Of a DNA stretch of 64,000 nt, positions 27,998-37,774 are shown piece after piece. Below the pieces are notes generated by a model that worked only from the letters and a program-made list of their open reading frames with translations, had not been told where the DNA came from and searched no databases. Position 1 is the stretch's first letter; each line of letters opens with the position of its first letter. A program made the translations under genes and the position numbers. Location: positions 1 to 64,000 of the forward strand of contig NZ_AHCD03000039.1 of NCBI RefSeq assembly GCF_000238295.3. Reading direction: 5' to 3'. Source of the DNA: Pseudoalteromonas rubra (GTDB taxonomy: Bacteria; Pseudomonadota; Gammaproteobacteria; Enterobacterales; Alteromonadaceae).

Positions 27998-28157
27998 TCG
28001 TTGCTGATTATCTAAATTGCCTTGTGCAGGCATTATGCATAGTGCAGTGATACCGTATTGTGGTGAACAGCTCGGTTATCGCCAACCTGCTTCATGACCG
28101 TCAGCGTGCGCAATACTGGCGAGATACGAGTACAAAAAGAGTGTTGAGGACTCTCCA

Positions 28158-29699
28158 ATGGATGATTTTTTGTTTTCAGACGAGCCAAGTGATTCGGAAG
28201 TACAGGAAAAAAGTGGCACCTGGAAGGTGATCATTGTTGATGATGAACCTGAAGTGCATGCGGTGACCAAGCTCGCGCTCAGCGACTTTGAGTTTCAGAA
28301 AAAGCGCCTGGAGTTCCTCAGTGCCTATTCCGGCGAGGAAGCAAAAAAGGTGGTTATGGACCATCCCGACGCTGCGATTGTATTGCTTGATGTGGTGATG
28401 GAAACGGATGATGCAGGCCTGAGGGTAGCACAGTACATCCGCGAAACTGCCAAGAACAATAATATCCGCATTATTTTGCGTACGGGTCAGCCAGGTCAGG
28501 CACCGGAGCGCCAGGTCATTGTTAATTACGATATCAATGATTACAAATCTAAAACTGAACTGACGGCGCAAAAGCTGTTTACTGTGGTGATGTCGAGTTT
28601 GCGCTCTTATCGGGATATTTTGTCAATTGATCAGTCTCGTCAGGGGCTGGAAAAAATCATTACAGCATCTCGTAATATTTTTGCTTCCCATTCTATTGAC
28701 CAGTTTATTGAGGGCGTTATACAGCAGCTGACGTCTTTGTTGGGAACCGTGGATGAAGCGATTTACGCCACCTCTTTGGTGGCCAGTAATGATCCCAGCA
28801 ATAGCAGTGACAAACTGGTGGTATTTACCGGCCGTGGCGAATTTGCCCGAAGTGAAGGCAAGTCCATAGAAGATGTACTGGATACTGAGCAAATGGAAGC
28901 ATGCCGACAGGCTTTGCAGGACAGAGGGATCGTATACAAGGACAACTATTTATTTGCCTATTGTTCAAGCGAATATAATCATGCCTCTATGCTATTTGTT
29001 TCCGGGATCCCGGAGTTTCTGACCGACACGCAAAAACACCTGATCAAAATTTTCTCGCAAAACGTACAATTGGCGTATGAAAACGTTCAGTTGCAGGCTG
29101 AGATTGAAGACACCCAACAGGAACTGGTTTACCGCCTGAGTGAAGCACTTGAACAGCGCTCTACTGAGTCGGGAAATCATGTAAAGCGCGTTGCCAACAT
29201 ATGCTATGTAATGGCCAAGCACTATGGCCTGAGCTACCGTGAAGCTGAGCTGATCAGACTGGCTTCGCCCTTGCACGATGTGGGGAACGTGGGTATTCCC
29301 GATGCCATTTTAAACAAACCCAACAAGCTTGCACCAGAAGAATGGGATGTGATGAAATCTCATACTCAAAAAGGGTATCAGATCCTGCGTGACTCGCGTC
29401 GCGAAATCGTTAATGCCGGAGCAATGATCGCCCGAGATCATCATGAAAAGTGGGACGGCAGCGGCTATCCGAGCGGCAAAAAAGGCGAGGAAATCCATAT
29501 TTTTGGTCGTATTGCTGCGATTGCCGATGTATATGACTCCATGCGTCATGAACGCTGTTATCGCCCGGCATACAGTCTGGAAGAGGTGGTTGCAGAAATT
29601 AACAGCCAGAAAGGCAAACACTTTGATCCAAAACTGGTAGACGTATTTAATGAGGTTACAGACGAGCTGGAACAGATCCTGACTCGCTTACAAGATTGA
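28158..29699 (+). CDS. Response regulator with DUF3369 and HD-GYP domains
   Basis: A probable cyclic-di-GMP phosphodiesterase. Of 513 residues, 20-150 form a receiver with acidic pair DDE and phospho-accepting Asp near 78 (IVLLDVVME). Residues 150-320 match the DUF3369 sensor region. Residues 335-505 form the HD-GYP domain, with LHDVGNVGIPD, ARDHHEKWDGSGYP and AIADVYDSM, so the metal ligands and GYP signature appear intact. It is inserted between prmC and the sirB2/sirB1 genes, which are adjacent in E. coli. It is preceded by 160 bases that may hold its own promoter. No partner kinase gene is adjacent. Confidence 0.93.
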   Translation: MDDFLFSDEPSDSEVQEKSGTWKVIIVDDEPEVHAVTKLALSDFEFQKKRLEFLSAYSGEEAKKVVMDHPDAAIVLLDVVMETDDAGLRVAQYIRETAKNNNIRIILRTGQPGQAPERQVIVNYDINDYKSKTELTAQKLFTVVMSSLRSYRDILSIDQSRQGLEKIITASRNIFASHSIDQFIEGVIQQLTSLLGTVDEAIYATSLVASNDPSNSSDKLVVFTGRGEFARSEGKSIEDVLDTEQMEACRQALQDRGIVYKDNYLFAYCSSEYNHASMLFVSGIPEFLTDTQKHLIKIFSQNVQLAYENVQLQAEIEDTQQELVYRLSEALEQRSTESGNHVKRVANICYVMAKHYGLSYREAELIRLASPLHDVGNVGIPDAILNKPNKLAPEEWDVMKSHTQKGYQILRDSRREIVNAGAMIARDHHEKWDGSGYPSGKKGEEIHIFGRIAAIADVYDSMRHERCYRPAYSLEEVVAEINSQKGKHFDPKLVDVFNEVTDELEQILTRLQD

Positions 29700-29724
29700 T
29701 TTTAAAATTTAATAAGGGGCAATT

Positions 29725-30099
29725 TTGGATTACATGGCACTTAAACACACGCATGTGATGTTTGCAGTTTTAAGTATTATTTTGTTTTATACCCGCGCAA
29801 TTTCGCGTCTGGCCAGTGGTAAATTAGCAGCCAACAAAGGGGTTTTCATTGCCAGCCACAGTGTTGATACTGTGCTATTGATTTCAGCGGTATCGCTGGC
29901 TGTGATGGCCAGTCTGAACCCGGCACAGCAACCCTGGTTGATGGAAAAAATTGTTTTAGTCATTGCATATATAGCGCTAGGTTTTGTGATTGCAAAATCA
30001 ACAACAAAAGCCAAGCAGATTGGTGCACTGGTCATGGCAACAGTGACGCTGTTGGCCGTTGGTTACCTTGCCAGTGCTAAAAATGCGCTGATACTATGA
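29725..30099 (+). CDS. SirB2-family membrane protein
   Basis: A 124-residue protein with four predicted membrane helices and the family's N-terminal MALKHTHVMFAVLS. The TTG at 29725 has AAGGGG 5-6 bases upstream; ATG 29734 is the alternative. The family neighbours prmC and sirB1 in many gammaproteobacteria; its biochemical role is unknown. Confidence 0.88.
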   Translation: MDYMALKHTHVMFAVLSIILFYTRAISRLASGKLAANKGVFIASHSVDTVLLISAVSLAVMASLNPAQQPWLMEKIVLVIAYIALGFVIAKSTTKAKQIGALVMATVTLLAVGYLASAKNALIL

Positions 30100-30106
30100 T
30101 AGATAT

Positions 30107-30132
30107 GCGGGCAGCATCGTTGCCCGCTTTCC
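30107..30132 (+). terminator. Weak hairpin after the sirB2-like gene
   Basis: Seven-pair stem GCGGGCA/TGCCCGC with a 7-base loop, followed by TTTCCCC rather than a long T run. Confidence 0.45.
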
Positions 30133-30241
30133 CCGCCCACTTCGTGAATTTTCCCCAAAATAAAAATCCCCTTGGGAATGTGTTGAAAAATGTTACACTA
30201 GCCCATTATGACTATAGACAGTAGAAAACAGTTCGTTATTT

Positions 30242-31045
30242 ATGACTGATATCTGGTTCGATGAACACGACACAAGTACGGATCATTTTTCGACGCCTGC
30301 CTTGTTACGTTGTATCTGGGCTGAGCCGCACTGGGATGCTCAAGCGGATACTTCACACACGCTATGTTTGCTCGCAGAGCTGGAGCAGGCTGTTGACGCT
30401 ATTTGCCATCAAAATGATGATAAACATCAGTGTGTAGATGCACTGCTTGATGCGTTTTATACCCAGTGGCTGTTCAGCGGTACAGACCAAAAAGTGCCTG
30501 AACACCTGCTCAACAATGTGTGCTATGTGCTTAAAATGCACAGTGGTACCAGTATGGCGCTGGCCCTTATTCTCGTGCATTTACTGGAACGAGCCCGTCT
30601 GAACGCAAGCCTGGCCATTAATCAGGGTGATGTGCTGGTTCATATCGCGTTGAGTGACGAAGAAGGATACATTATCGACCCAAGCTCCGGCCATCAGTCC
30701 TGGTATGTAATCCCGGAAAATGGCGACGACAAAGAGCAGGAACCCATGGAGTTGGTATTTGGCGAGGAAGCGTTTAAGCTCTACCTGGCTCAACAAAAAT
30801 GGTCCTTTATTGCTGCGGAGAAGTTTGGTCATGCACTGAGCTGTGTCGAGATGTTGATGGAGCTGCTGGGTGATGACCCTTACGAGCGTCGTGACCGTGG
30901 CTACCTGCTGAACCAACTTAATTGCCCTAAAATGGCCAAAGATGATCTGCAGTTTTTTGTCGATGAGTGCCCGGATGATCCGACCATTGAACTCATTCAA
31001 AATCAAATCGCAGAACTGGCCGATCACAATAATATCCTCCATTAA
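30242..31045 (+). CDS. SirB1-family transglutaminase-like protein with TPR-like end
   Basis: A 267-residue cytoplasmic protein of the SirB1/YchA family. The N-terminal two thirds match the transglutaminase-like fold; the C-terminal part (about 190-260) is a TPR-like helical region (RRDRGYLLNQLNCPKMAKDDL). In this protein the usual family Cys region reads HSGTSMALALIL. No reaction is known. It lies between sirB2 and kdsA as in E. coli, except for the DUF819 gene that follows. Confidence 0.9.
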   Translation: MTDIWFDEHDTSTDHFSTPALLRCIWAEPHWDAQADTSHTLCLLAELEQAVDAICHQNDDKHQCVDALLDAFYTQWLFSGTDQKVPEHLLNNVCYVLKMHSGTSMALALILVHLLERARLNASLAINQGDVLVHIALSDEEGYIIDPSSGHQSWYVIPENGDDKEQEPMELVFGEEAFKLYLAQQKWSFIAAEKFGHALSCVEMLMELLGDDPYERRDRGYLLNQLNCPKMAKDDLQFFVDECPDDPTIELIQNQIAELADHNNILH

Positions 31046-31146
31046 GTGAGATCAGCGCACTCTGTATGATGGGATCTCTGGGTCAGTCAGTGACCTGACA
31101 GGGTTCCCGAGCGGTTTTTGTATAATCAAGGAAACAGAGAGATCCT

Positions 31147-32397
31147 ATGCAAGAGAGTAGTGTACTCATTACCAACAATGCCGTTGTGCTTGGCCTGCTG
31201 GCCGTCATTCTGGGGTTCGTATTTTATACCTCCAATCTGAAAACCGGATTTTGGGCTAAGTTTTATCGCTATGTGCCCGCCTTATTGATGTGCTACTTCC
31301 TGCCATCTTTGTTGAATACCTTTGGCATTGTTGACGGCAGTGGCAATGATGTGTATTCGGTTGCTAAGTACTTTTTACTGCCAGCTTGTTTGGTACTCCT
31401 GACCCTAAGCATCGACCTGAAGTCGATTATGGGGCTGGGTAAACGCGCGATTATTATGTTTCTGACCGGCACGGTTGGCGTCGTACTGGGTGGGCCTATC
31501 GCACTGCTCATCACCGCCACGTTTATGCCTGAATTGCTTGGCGTTGCTGGGCCAGAAGCCGTTTGGCGCGGCATGGCAGCATTGGCCGGTAGCTGGATTG
31601 GCGGCGGTGCCAACATGGTGGCAATGAAAGAAATATACGGTGCTGGGGGAGAAATCTTTACCATCATGGTGACCGTGGATATTGTTGTTGCCAACTTATG
31701 GATGGCTGGGCTGTTATTTTTGGCCGCCAGACACAAAGAAATAGATGCGCGCACCGGGGCTGATACGGCATCGATTGAGCGGTTGATTAACAAAGTACAG
31801 GCCTTTGAGGCGGAACACGCTAGACGTCCGGAACTGCAAGATTTAATGTTGCTGATTGCCTTTGCCTTTGGTGCAACCGGCCTGGCGCATTTTGCTGCCG
31901 ACCTCTTGGTTCCTTATTTCGCCAGCAACTTCCCGGAACTGAAAAAGTTTTCTCTGCATTCAAAGCTGTTCTGGATTATCGTGTTAGTGACAACCATCGG
32001 CCTGGCATTGTCATTTACCAAGGCCCGTAACTTCGAGGCTGTTGGGGCCTCCAAGGTCGGGAGTAGCTTTTTGTACATCCTGGTCGCAACCATAGGTTTG
32101 CACATGGACATCACCAAAATAGTTGAAGCGCCTAAATATGTGGTGATCGGCCTGATCTGGATGGCGGTGCATGTGGGGCTATTATTTCTGGTGGCTAAAC
32201 TCATTAAAGCGCCCGTGTTTTACGTGGCCGTTGGCAGTAAAGCCAACATAGGTGGCGCGGCCTCGGCTCCCGTCGTTGCATCAGCATTCCACCCGGCATT
32301 GGCCCCGGTGGGCGTGTTGTTGGCAGTATTGGGCTATGCATTGGGCACCTACGCCGCCTGGCTGTGCGGACAAATTTTGCGTGTGATTGGCAGTTAG
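31147..32397 (+). CDS. DUF819-family membrane protein
   Basis: A 416-residue inner-membrane protein with about ten to twelve predicted helices, typical of DUF819 (YjcL-like). Family members are predicted carboxylate or ion permeases without a settled substrate. Glycine-rich helix-breaking motifs (GSWIGGGANMVAMKE and GSKANIGGAASAPVVA) appear in the two halves, as expected for an inverted-repeat transporter. It is inserted between sirB1 and kdsA. GAGAGA lies just before ATG 31147. Confidence 0.9.
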   Translation: MQESSVLITNNAVVLGLLAVILGFVFYTSNLKTGFWAKFYRYVPALLMCYFLPSLLNTFGIVDGSGNDVYSVAKYFLLPACLVLLTLSIDLKSIMGLGKRAIIMFLTGTVGVVLGGPIALLITATFMPELLGVAGPEAVWRGMAALAGSWIGGGANMVAMKEIYGAGGEIFTIMVTVDIVVANLWMAGLLFLAARHKEIDARTGADTASIERLINKVQAFEAEHARRPELQDLMLLIAFAFGATGLAHFAADLLVPYFASNFPELKKFSLHSKLFWIIVLVTTIGLALSFTKARNFEAVGASKVGSSFLYILVATIGLHMDITKIVEAPKYVVIGLIWMAVHVGLLFLVAKLIKAPVFYVAVGSKANIGGAASAPVVASAFHPALAPVGVLLAVLGYALGTYAAWLCGQILRVIGS

Positions 32398-32430
32398 CAC
32401 TGCCAGTTAGCGACTATTTTAGGAAAGACA

Positions 32431-33285
32431 ATGAATACACAGATTATTAAAGTAGCAGACATCGAAGTTGCTAACGACAAACCTTTCGTGCTGTTTGGTG
32501 GCATGAATGTGCTGGAATCACGTGACTTGGCAATGCGCATTGCTGAGCACTATGTTGAGGTGACCAGTAAGCTGGGCATTCCTTATGTGTTTAAAGCCTC
32601 GTTTGACAAAGCTAATCGTTCTTCTATCAACTCGTACCGTGGTCCTGGTATGGAAGAAGGGCTTAAAATTTTCGAAGAAATCAAAAGCACTTTTAATGTG
32701 CCGTTGATCACTGATGTACATGAGCCGCATCAGGCGGCTCCGGTTGCTGAAGTCGTTGATGTGATCCAGTTGCCAGCCTTTTTGGCTCGTCAAACCGATC
32801 TGGTTGTGGCGATGGCTAAAACAGGCAATGTCATTAACGTAAAGAAACCGCAATTTCTGGCACCGCACGAGATGCGTCACATCATTAAGAAGATGAGTGA
32901 AGCGGGCAATGAGCAAGTGATCTTGTGTGAGCGTGGCACCAGTTTTGGTTACAACAACCTGGTGGTTGATATGCTGGGGATGGATGACATGAAGCATATG
33001 GCACCGGTGATTTTTGATGCCACGCATGCGTTGCAGCGTCCGGGTGGCCGCAGTGACTCCGCGGATGGGCGTCGTGCTCAGGCGGCGGAACTGGCACGCA
33101 GTGGTATGGCGTTGGGTCTGGCGGGCTTGTTTATTGAAGCACATCCAAATCCAAACGAAGCCAAATGTGACGGCCCGTGTGCTTTACCTCTGGCTAAGCT
33201 GGAAGGCTACCTGCAGCAGATGAAAGCCGTGGACGATCTGGTCAAAGGGTTTGCTCCGTTAGATACCAGCGCAGCTGATCTGTAA
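32431..33285 (+). CDS. kdsA: 3-deoxy-8-phosphooctulonate synthase
   Basis: Condenses arabinose 5-phosphate with phosphoenolpyruvate to make KDO 8-phosphate for lipopolysaccharide. The 284 residues match the E. coli enzyme. The conserved KASFDKANRSS and the segment DATHALQRPGGRSDSADGRR are visible. The active site is of the metal-independent class, with Asn in place of the N-terminal Cys (GGMNVLESRDLA). AGGAAAG lies 5 bases before the start. Confidence 0.97.
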   Translation: MNTQIIKVADIEVANDKPFVLFGGMNVLESRDLAMRIAEHYVEVTSKLGIPYVFKASFDKANRSSINSYRGPGMEEGLKIFEEIKSTFNVPLITDVHEPHQAAPVAEVVDVIQLPAFLARQTDLVVAMAKTGNVINVKKPQFLAPHEMRHIIKKMSEAGNEQVILCERGTSFGYNNLVVDMLGMDDMKHMAPVIFDATHALQRPGGRSDSADGRRAQAAELARSGMALGLAGLFIEAHPNPNEAKCDGPCALPLAKLEGYLQQMKAVDDLVKGFAPLDTSAADL

Positions 33286-33298
33286 CCCGATAATTACA

Positions 33299-33320
33299 GG
33301 CGGAGCGAGCTCCGCCATTT
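33299..33320 (+). terminator. Hairpin after kdsA
   Basis: Seven-pair GC-rich stem (GGCGGAG/CTCCGCC, CGAG loop) followed by ATTTCC; a probable but weak terminator. Confidence 0.55.
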
Positions 33321-33347
33321 CCATCAGCCTGGTTCGGAATTTGTGCC

Positions 33348-34241
33348 ATGTCACGACGATTACCCCCATTAAATGCACTGAAAGCTTTTGAAGCCGCTGC
33401 CCGACATCTGAGTTTTACCAAAGCTGCCGAAGAGCTGTTTGTGACTCAGGCAGCCATTAGCCACCAGATCAAGATTCTGGAAGAGCACCTTGGGGTTAAA
33501 CTCTTCTTACGTAAAAACAGGTCCTTGCTGTTAACAGAAGAAGGGCAGGGTTATTTTCTGGACATTAAAGAGCTGTTTTCTCAGCTGATCGATGCCACAG
33601 AAAAACTATTGGCACGGGGAGCGAAAGGCTCGCTGACGGTTAGTCTGACGCCCAGCTTCGCGATTCAGTGGTTGGTGCCCAGATTGAGTTTGTTTAATGA
33701 ACTACACCCGGACATTGATGTGCGTATAAAAGCACAGGATCTGGATGAGAACTCATTGACGGATGATGTGGACGTGGCCATTTATTATGGTCGGGGCAGC
33801 TGGAGTGGGGTGCAAACGCATAAGCTGCACACTGAGTATCTGGTGCCTATGTGTAGCCCTTTATTGCTCAATGGCCCTAAGCCGCTGGATCAGCCCAGTG
33901 ACCTCGCGAATCATACCCTGTTGCACGATACCACCCGACGCGCCTGGAAAGCCTGGCTTAAAACCGCCGGGGTACGAAATGTCCCTGCGAATACCGGGCC
34001 TATTTTTAGTCACTCTTCGATGGTGACTCAGGCGGCTGTACATGGTCAGGGGATCGCGCTGGGCAACAGCGTGCTGGCAAAGCCCGACCTGGATGCGGGG
34101 CGCTTGATCATCCCATTCAGTCACCATCTGGAAAGTAAAAATGCCTATTATCTGGTATGTCGTGAATCACAGGCGGAATTAGGTAAAATTGTGTCCTTCA
34201 AAAACTGGATGCTGGAAATGGTAGAGCAGGAACAACAATGA
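33348..34241 (+). CDS. gcvA: LysR-family regulator, GcvA-like
   Basis: A 297-residue transcription factor. The N-terminal winged helix-turn-helix (about 5-65, LPPLNALKAFEAAARHLSFT) is followed by a LysR substrate-binding domain. Sequence and position before DUF423 and rlmM match GcvA, the regulator of the glycine cleavage operon in E. coli. Here an extra hydrolase gene stands between. Its stop codon overlaps the hydrolase start (ATGA). Confidence 0.9.
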   Translation: MSRRLPPLNALKAFEAAARHLSFTKAAEELFVTQAAISHQIKILEEHLGVKLFLRKNRSLLLTEEGQGYFLDIKELFSQLIDATEKLLARGAKGSLTVSLTPSFAIQWLVPRLSLFNELHPDIDVRIKAQDLDENSLTDDVDVAIYYGRGSWSGVQTHKLHTEYLVPMCSPLLLNGPKPLDQPSDLANHTLLHDTTRRAWKAWLKTAGVRNVPANTGPIFSHSSMVTQAAVHGQGIALGNSVLAKPDLDAGRLIIPFSHHLESKNAYYLVCRESQAELGKIVSFKNWMLEMVEQEQQ

Positions 34242-34900
34242 CGCAGAGCGAAGTAAAGATTGATATAGAGTGGCACCACGCTGAACAACCTCAGGCGCAG
34301 TTGATCCTGGCTCATGGCGCGGGCGCAGGCCGGGATAGCGAGTTTATGCAGGATATGGCCACCCGATTGAGCACTCTGGGGATCACCGTCGGGCTGTTTG
34401 ATTTTGGTTATATGCAGATGGCGAAGGCACTGGATAAACGCCGCCCGCCAGAGCGCGCCCCTAAGCTATTGGCACATTATCGAGATGTCCTGGGCGCTCA
34501 GCTGGACACCTTGCCTGTGTTTATTGGGGGCAAGTCAATGGGCGGACGCATGGCGTCGATGCTGGTGTGTGAAGAGGGGATTGAAGTACGGGGCGTGTTT
34601 GCGCTGGGATATCCGTTTCACCCGCCAGGCAAGCCGGACAAGCTGCGTACCGAGCACTTTGCCGACATCCCTTGCCCATTTGTGGTGCTGCAAGGAGAGC
34701 GTGACACGTTTGGAAATCATGCCGAGGTCAATGCTTTGGTAGTGGAAGCTGAAGATCAGAGCTGGCCTGAGCTGGTATGGCTTAAAGATGGCGACCATTC
34801 CTTGAAGCCGCGCAAAGCCAGTGGCCTGACAGAAGCGCAAAACCGCCAACTGGCAGCAGAGGCCATTGCAACTAAAATTGCGGAGACACTCAATGGCTAA
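34238..34900 (+). CDS. Alpha/beta hydrolase of the KANL3/Tex30 type
   Basis: A 220-residue cytoplasmic alpha/beta hydrolase. The oxyanion region is LAHGAGAGRDSEF, the nucleophile elbow GGKSMGGRMAS (Ser in GKSMG), and the late His is in KDGDHSLKP. The substrate is unknown. It is coupled to gcvA by a 4-base overlap and overlaps the next gene by 8 bases. This insertion between gcvA and DUF423 differs from E. coli. Confidence 0.87.
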   Translation: MTQSEVKIDIEWHHAEQPQAQLILAHGAGAGRDSEFMQDMATRLSTLGITVGLFDFGYMQMAKALDKRRPPERAPKLLAHYRDVLGAQLDTLPVFIGGKSMGGRMASMLVCEEGIEVRGVFALGYPFHPPGKPDKLRTEHFADIPCPFVVLQGERDTFGNHAEVNALVVEAEDQSWPELVWLKDGDHSLKPRKASGLTEAQNRQLAAEAIATKIAETLNG

Positions 34901-35261
34901 GCTATTCTTATTGCTGGGCGGGGCATTTTGTATGCTGTCCGTCATGCTGGGGGCTTTTGCTGCCCACGGTCTGAAAAACCGTTTGAGTGACTACGCCATT
35001 GGCATTTTTAAAACCGGCGCTGAATACCAGATGACGCATGGCCTGGCTCTGCTGGCCGTGGCTCTGCTGTTGAAGTGGGGCGTGAAAGTTCAGCTGTCGG
35101 GTTATTTATTTGCGACCGGGATTGTCCTTTTCAGCGGCAGCTTGTATTTGCTGGCGCTGACCGGCGCTAAGTGGCTGGGACCTGTCACACCACTGGGCGG
35201 ATTGTGTTTTATTCTTGGCTGGGCCTGGCTGCTGTTTCAGGTTGCCCGCCAGCCCTTTTAA
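34893..35261 (+). CDS. DUF423-family membrane protein
   Basis: A 122-residue protein with four predicted membrane helices; the family signature GAFAAHGL is present near residue 20. ATG 34893 is chosen over a start nine codons upstream because GGAG lies 7 bases before it and the protein then begins MAKLFLLLGG like its relatives (YgdD). Function unknown. Confidence 0.92.
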   Translation: MAKLFLLLGGAFCMLSVMLGAFAAHGLKNRLSDYAIGIFKTGAEYQMTHGLALLAVALLLKWGVKVQLSGYLFATGIVLFSGSLYLLALTGAKWLGPVTPLGGLCFILGWAWLLFQVARQPF

Positions 35262-35284
35262 TTGATTAGAGACTTTTTATCACT

Positions 35285-36370
35285 ATGTCTAGTGTGGTTA
35301 TTTATTGCCGAAGCGGCTTTGAAAGCGATGCAGCGGCCGAAATTACACATCACGCCGCGTTACATAATGTTGCCGGTTACGTGAAAGCTAAGCCTAATAC
35401 AGGTTATGTGACCTTTGAGTGCTTCGACCCGGCTCAGAGTGAGCAGCTACTTAAACAGGTTGATTTTTCTAGTCTGGTCTTTGCCCGTCAGTGGTTTGCA
35501 GGTGTGCTGTTAAGCAAAATGCCTGTTGAAGACAGGGTGTCTGAGATCAAACAGGTAGTGGGTGATTTTCCTTTGTGTGGCGATCTGCGGGTAGAAACCC
35601 CGGACACCAACGAGGGCAAGGAGTTGTCGAAGTTCTGTAAGAAGTTTTCGACACCACTGGCCAAAGCGCTGGAGAAGCAAAATAAGCTGACCCGCGACCA
35701 CAAAGCCCATAAACCGGTGTTACATGTGCTGTTTCTGGCTAACGACACGGCGTATGTTGGTTACTCATTCAGTAACAATAATTCGCCTTTCTTTATGGGG
35801 ATCCCCAGGCTTAAAATGCCGGCCGATGCCCCCAGTCGCTCAACACTGAAGCTGGATGAAGCCTTTAACGTATTTGTCGGCAAAGAGAACGAACCTGATC
35901 GAGTTCGTCCTGGTATGCGCGGCGTCGATCTGGGCGCGTGTCCGGGTGGCTGGACCTATCAGTTGGTGCGCCGTGGGTTATTTGTGGCGGCAATCGATAA
36001 CGGCCCGATGAACGATGATTTGATGGAAACCGGACAGGTAAAGCATTTCCGCGAAGACGGTTTTAAATACCGCCCGGAAAAGCGCAACATCGACTGGCTG
36101 GTGTGTGACATGGTTGAAAAACCAACTCGCGTCAGTGAGCTGATGGTCGACTGGATAGTAAATGGTTTTGTCCGCGAGCTTATCTTCAACCTTAAGCTGC
36201 CAATGAAAAAGCGTTTTGATACCGTCTATGAGTGTTTGACGCTGATCCGCGATGAGCTGAAAAAATACGGCGTAGGCTATGAGCTACAGGCTAAACACCT
36301 CTATCACGACCGCGAAGAAGTGACCGTGCATATTCAGGTACTGAAAGTACCGCAAAACCTCTATAGCTAA
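35285..36370 (+). CDS. rlmM: 23S rRNA (cytidine-2498-2'-O)-methyltransferase
   Basis: Ribose-methylates C2498 of 23S rRNA. 361 residues: an N-terminal THUMP-like domain (1-170) and a Rossmann methyltransferase domain (about 180-355) with the SAM motif VDLGACPGGWTYQL and catalytic Lys/Asp regions (DWLVCDM; FNLKLPMKK). The order gcvA-(hydrolase)-DUF423-rlmM is close to that of E. coli. Confidence 0.96.
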   Translation: MSSVVIYCRSGFESDAAAEITHHAALHNVAGYVKAKPNTGYVTFECFDPAQSEQLLKQVDFSSLVFARQWFAGVLLSKMPVEDRVSEIKQVVGDFPLCGDLRVETPDTNEGKELSKFCKKFSTPLAKALEKQNKLTRDHKAHKPVLHVLFLANDTAYVGYSFSNNNSPFFMGIPRLKMPADAPSRSTLKLDEAFNVFVGKENEPDRVRPGMRGVDLGACPGGWTYQLVRRGLFVAAIDNGPMNDDLMETGQVKHFREDGFKYRPEKRNIDWLVCDMVEKPTRVSELMVDWIVNGFVRELIFNLKLPMKKRFDTVYECLTLIRDELKKYGVGYELQAKHLYHDREEVTVHIQVLKVPQNLYS

Positions 36371-36655
36371 GTCCTGAGTGGCGGCAATCTTGTGGTTGTC
36401 GCTACTTTCTATAGTTTCAACTATGAATCATGAATCATAAAAAGTGCGCATTTACGGACTTTTTGTAAGCTTTACGCACAAGCCCAAGCAGTGTTTAAGC
36501 TGTGATAGCTTTACCGCAACGTTTCGTGCGCCTTAATTTTTAAATTCTTATTTTTACACCGAGAGATCAAACAACCCCCACATTTTTACACAAAAAAATG
36601 TTGAGTGTGTGCTGTTGGATGGGAAATGAAAACAATCATTGAGAAGGGTGAAGCA

Positions 36656-37045
36656 GTGTCAATGTTCTTGTGTAAGGCGAACGTTGTAATAAAGAATTTA
36701 TTGCCCCGGGATAAAAGAGAAAAGTATTACGGTGTGGTGGCCGGTGCTTTTTGGCTAAATATGGTGATGCAAAGTGTTGTTTATTTTGCTTATACATACT
36801 CGCCTCTTCATGGACGAGGGGAATTGCTAGACTTCGACATAATTAAAGTCTTGGCTTTGTCAGCTTTTGCTTTTTCAGTGATAATTTTCTATTTCTCAAT
36901 TAGAAATGAAGAAAAGTACCAGCAGGCAGAGTCCTGGTTTACAAATAAAGGTGAAGAGGAACAAGCGTTTATCAAGGTTTCTGTTGGTTGCTTTATGTTG
37001 ATTACTTTTTTTACTGGTGTTTTTTCGATGATTTACCACATGTAA
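36656..37045 (+). CDS. Small membrane protein of unknown function
   Basis: 129 residues from GTG 36656, which has AAGGG 7 bases upstream; ATG 36662 and ATG 36626 are alternatives. Three predicted membrane helices (about 30-50, 68-88 and 105-127) flank a charged loop (NEEKYQQAESWFTNKGEEE). It is AT-richer than its neighbours and follows a 285-base intergenic stretch in which I see only a weak hairpin near 36377-36404. I recognise no family. Confidence 0.6.
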   Translation: MSMFLCKANVVIKNLLPRDKREKYYGVVAGAFWLNMVMQSVVYFAYTYSPLHGRGELLDFDIIKVLALSAFAFSVIIFYFSIRNEEKYQQAESWFTNKGEEEQAFIKVSVGCFMLITFFTGVFSMIYHM

Positions 37046-37270
37046 GTGTGCGCTCGAAACAGACAAAGTCACAACTAGAGTGAACTTCTCATTATTCAAC
37101 TCTCTATAAACTAAATACGGTTGGTAAGCCTGTCAGTCTGGAGTGGCAGGTCGGGTTTATCAGCGGCAGTAGTCAAAATGCGCGTGTAGAGGTGTGTTGT
37201 CACAGTGGTTGACCCGGTTACCTAATGTGTTAATACTGGTTTGTCGATTACATTAAACAAGGACGATGCA

Positions 37271-37774
37271 GTGACACAAAAAGCGACACTCTATTATTTA
37301 TGCGGCAAGATGGGGGCTGGTAAATCCACTTTGTCGCGCCAGCTGGCGCAGGACCATCAGGCAGTGGTGCTGTCTGAGGATGACTGGCTGGCGGCGCATT
37401 ACCCTGGCCAAATCAATACCTTCGACGATTACATCGAGAAATCTCGGTTGATCAAACCCTTTATCAAAGCCCATGTACAAAGCCTGTTGCAGCTGGGGCT
37501 GAATGTGGTGATGGATTTTCCGGCCAACACCCGGCGACAACGCGCCTGGTTCGTTGAGCTGAGCGAAACTGTACAGGCTGAACATCAGCTTTACTATCTG
37601 GATGTCAGTGATACACAGTGTCTGGCACAATTGGTCAAACGCCGTATTGAACAGCCAGCGCGAGCACAGTTTGATAACGAAGCGGTGTTTTATCAGGTTA
37701 GCCAGTATTTTGAAGCACCTGAAGCAAGTGAACATCTGATCTTAGCTCGCACGGAAAACATCAATGAGAGTTAG
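37271..37774 (+). CDS. P-loop kinase-like ATP-binding protein
   Basis: A 167-residue P-loop protein. Walker A is CGKMGAGKSTLSRQ near the N-terminus, followed by DDW and a DFPANTRRQRAWF segment that looks like a lid/substrate region of small-molecule or zeta-like kinases. GTG 37271 has AAGGA 7 bases upstream; an upstream TTG at 37241 is less likely. The substrate is unknown. It overlaps the following gene by 11 bases. Confidence 0.8.
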   Translation: MTQKATLYYLCGKMGAGKSTLSRQLAQDHQAVVLSEDDWLAAHYPGQINTFDDYIEKSRLIKPFIKAHVQSLLQLGLNVVMDFPANTRRQRAWFVELSETVQAEHQLYYLDVSDTQCLAQLVKRRIEQPARAQFDNEAVFYQVSQYFEAPEASEHLILARTENINES

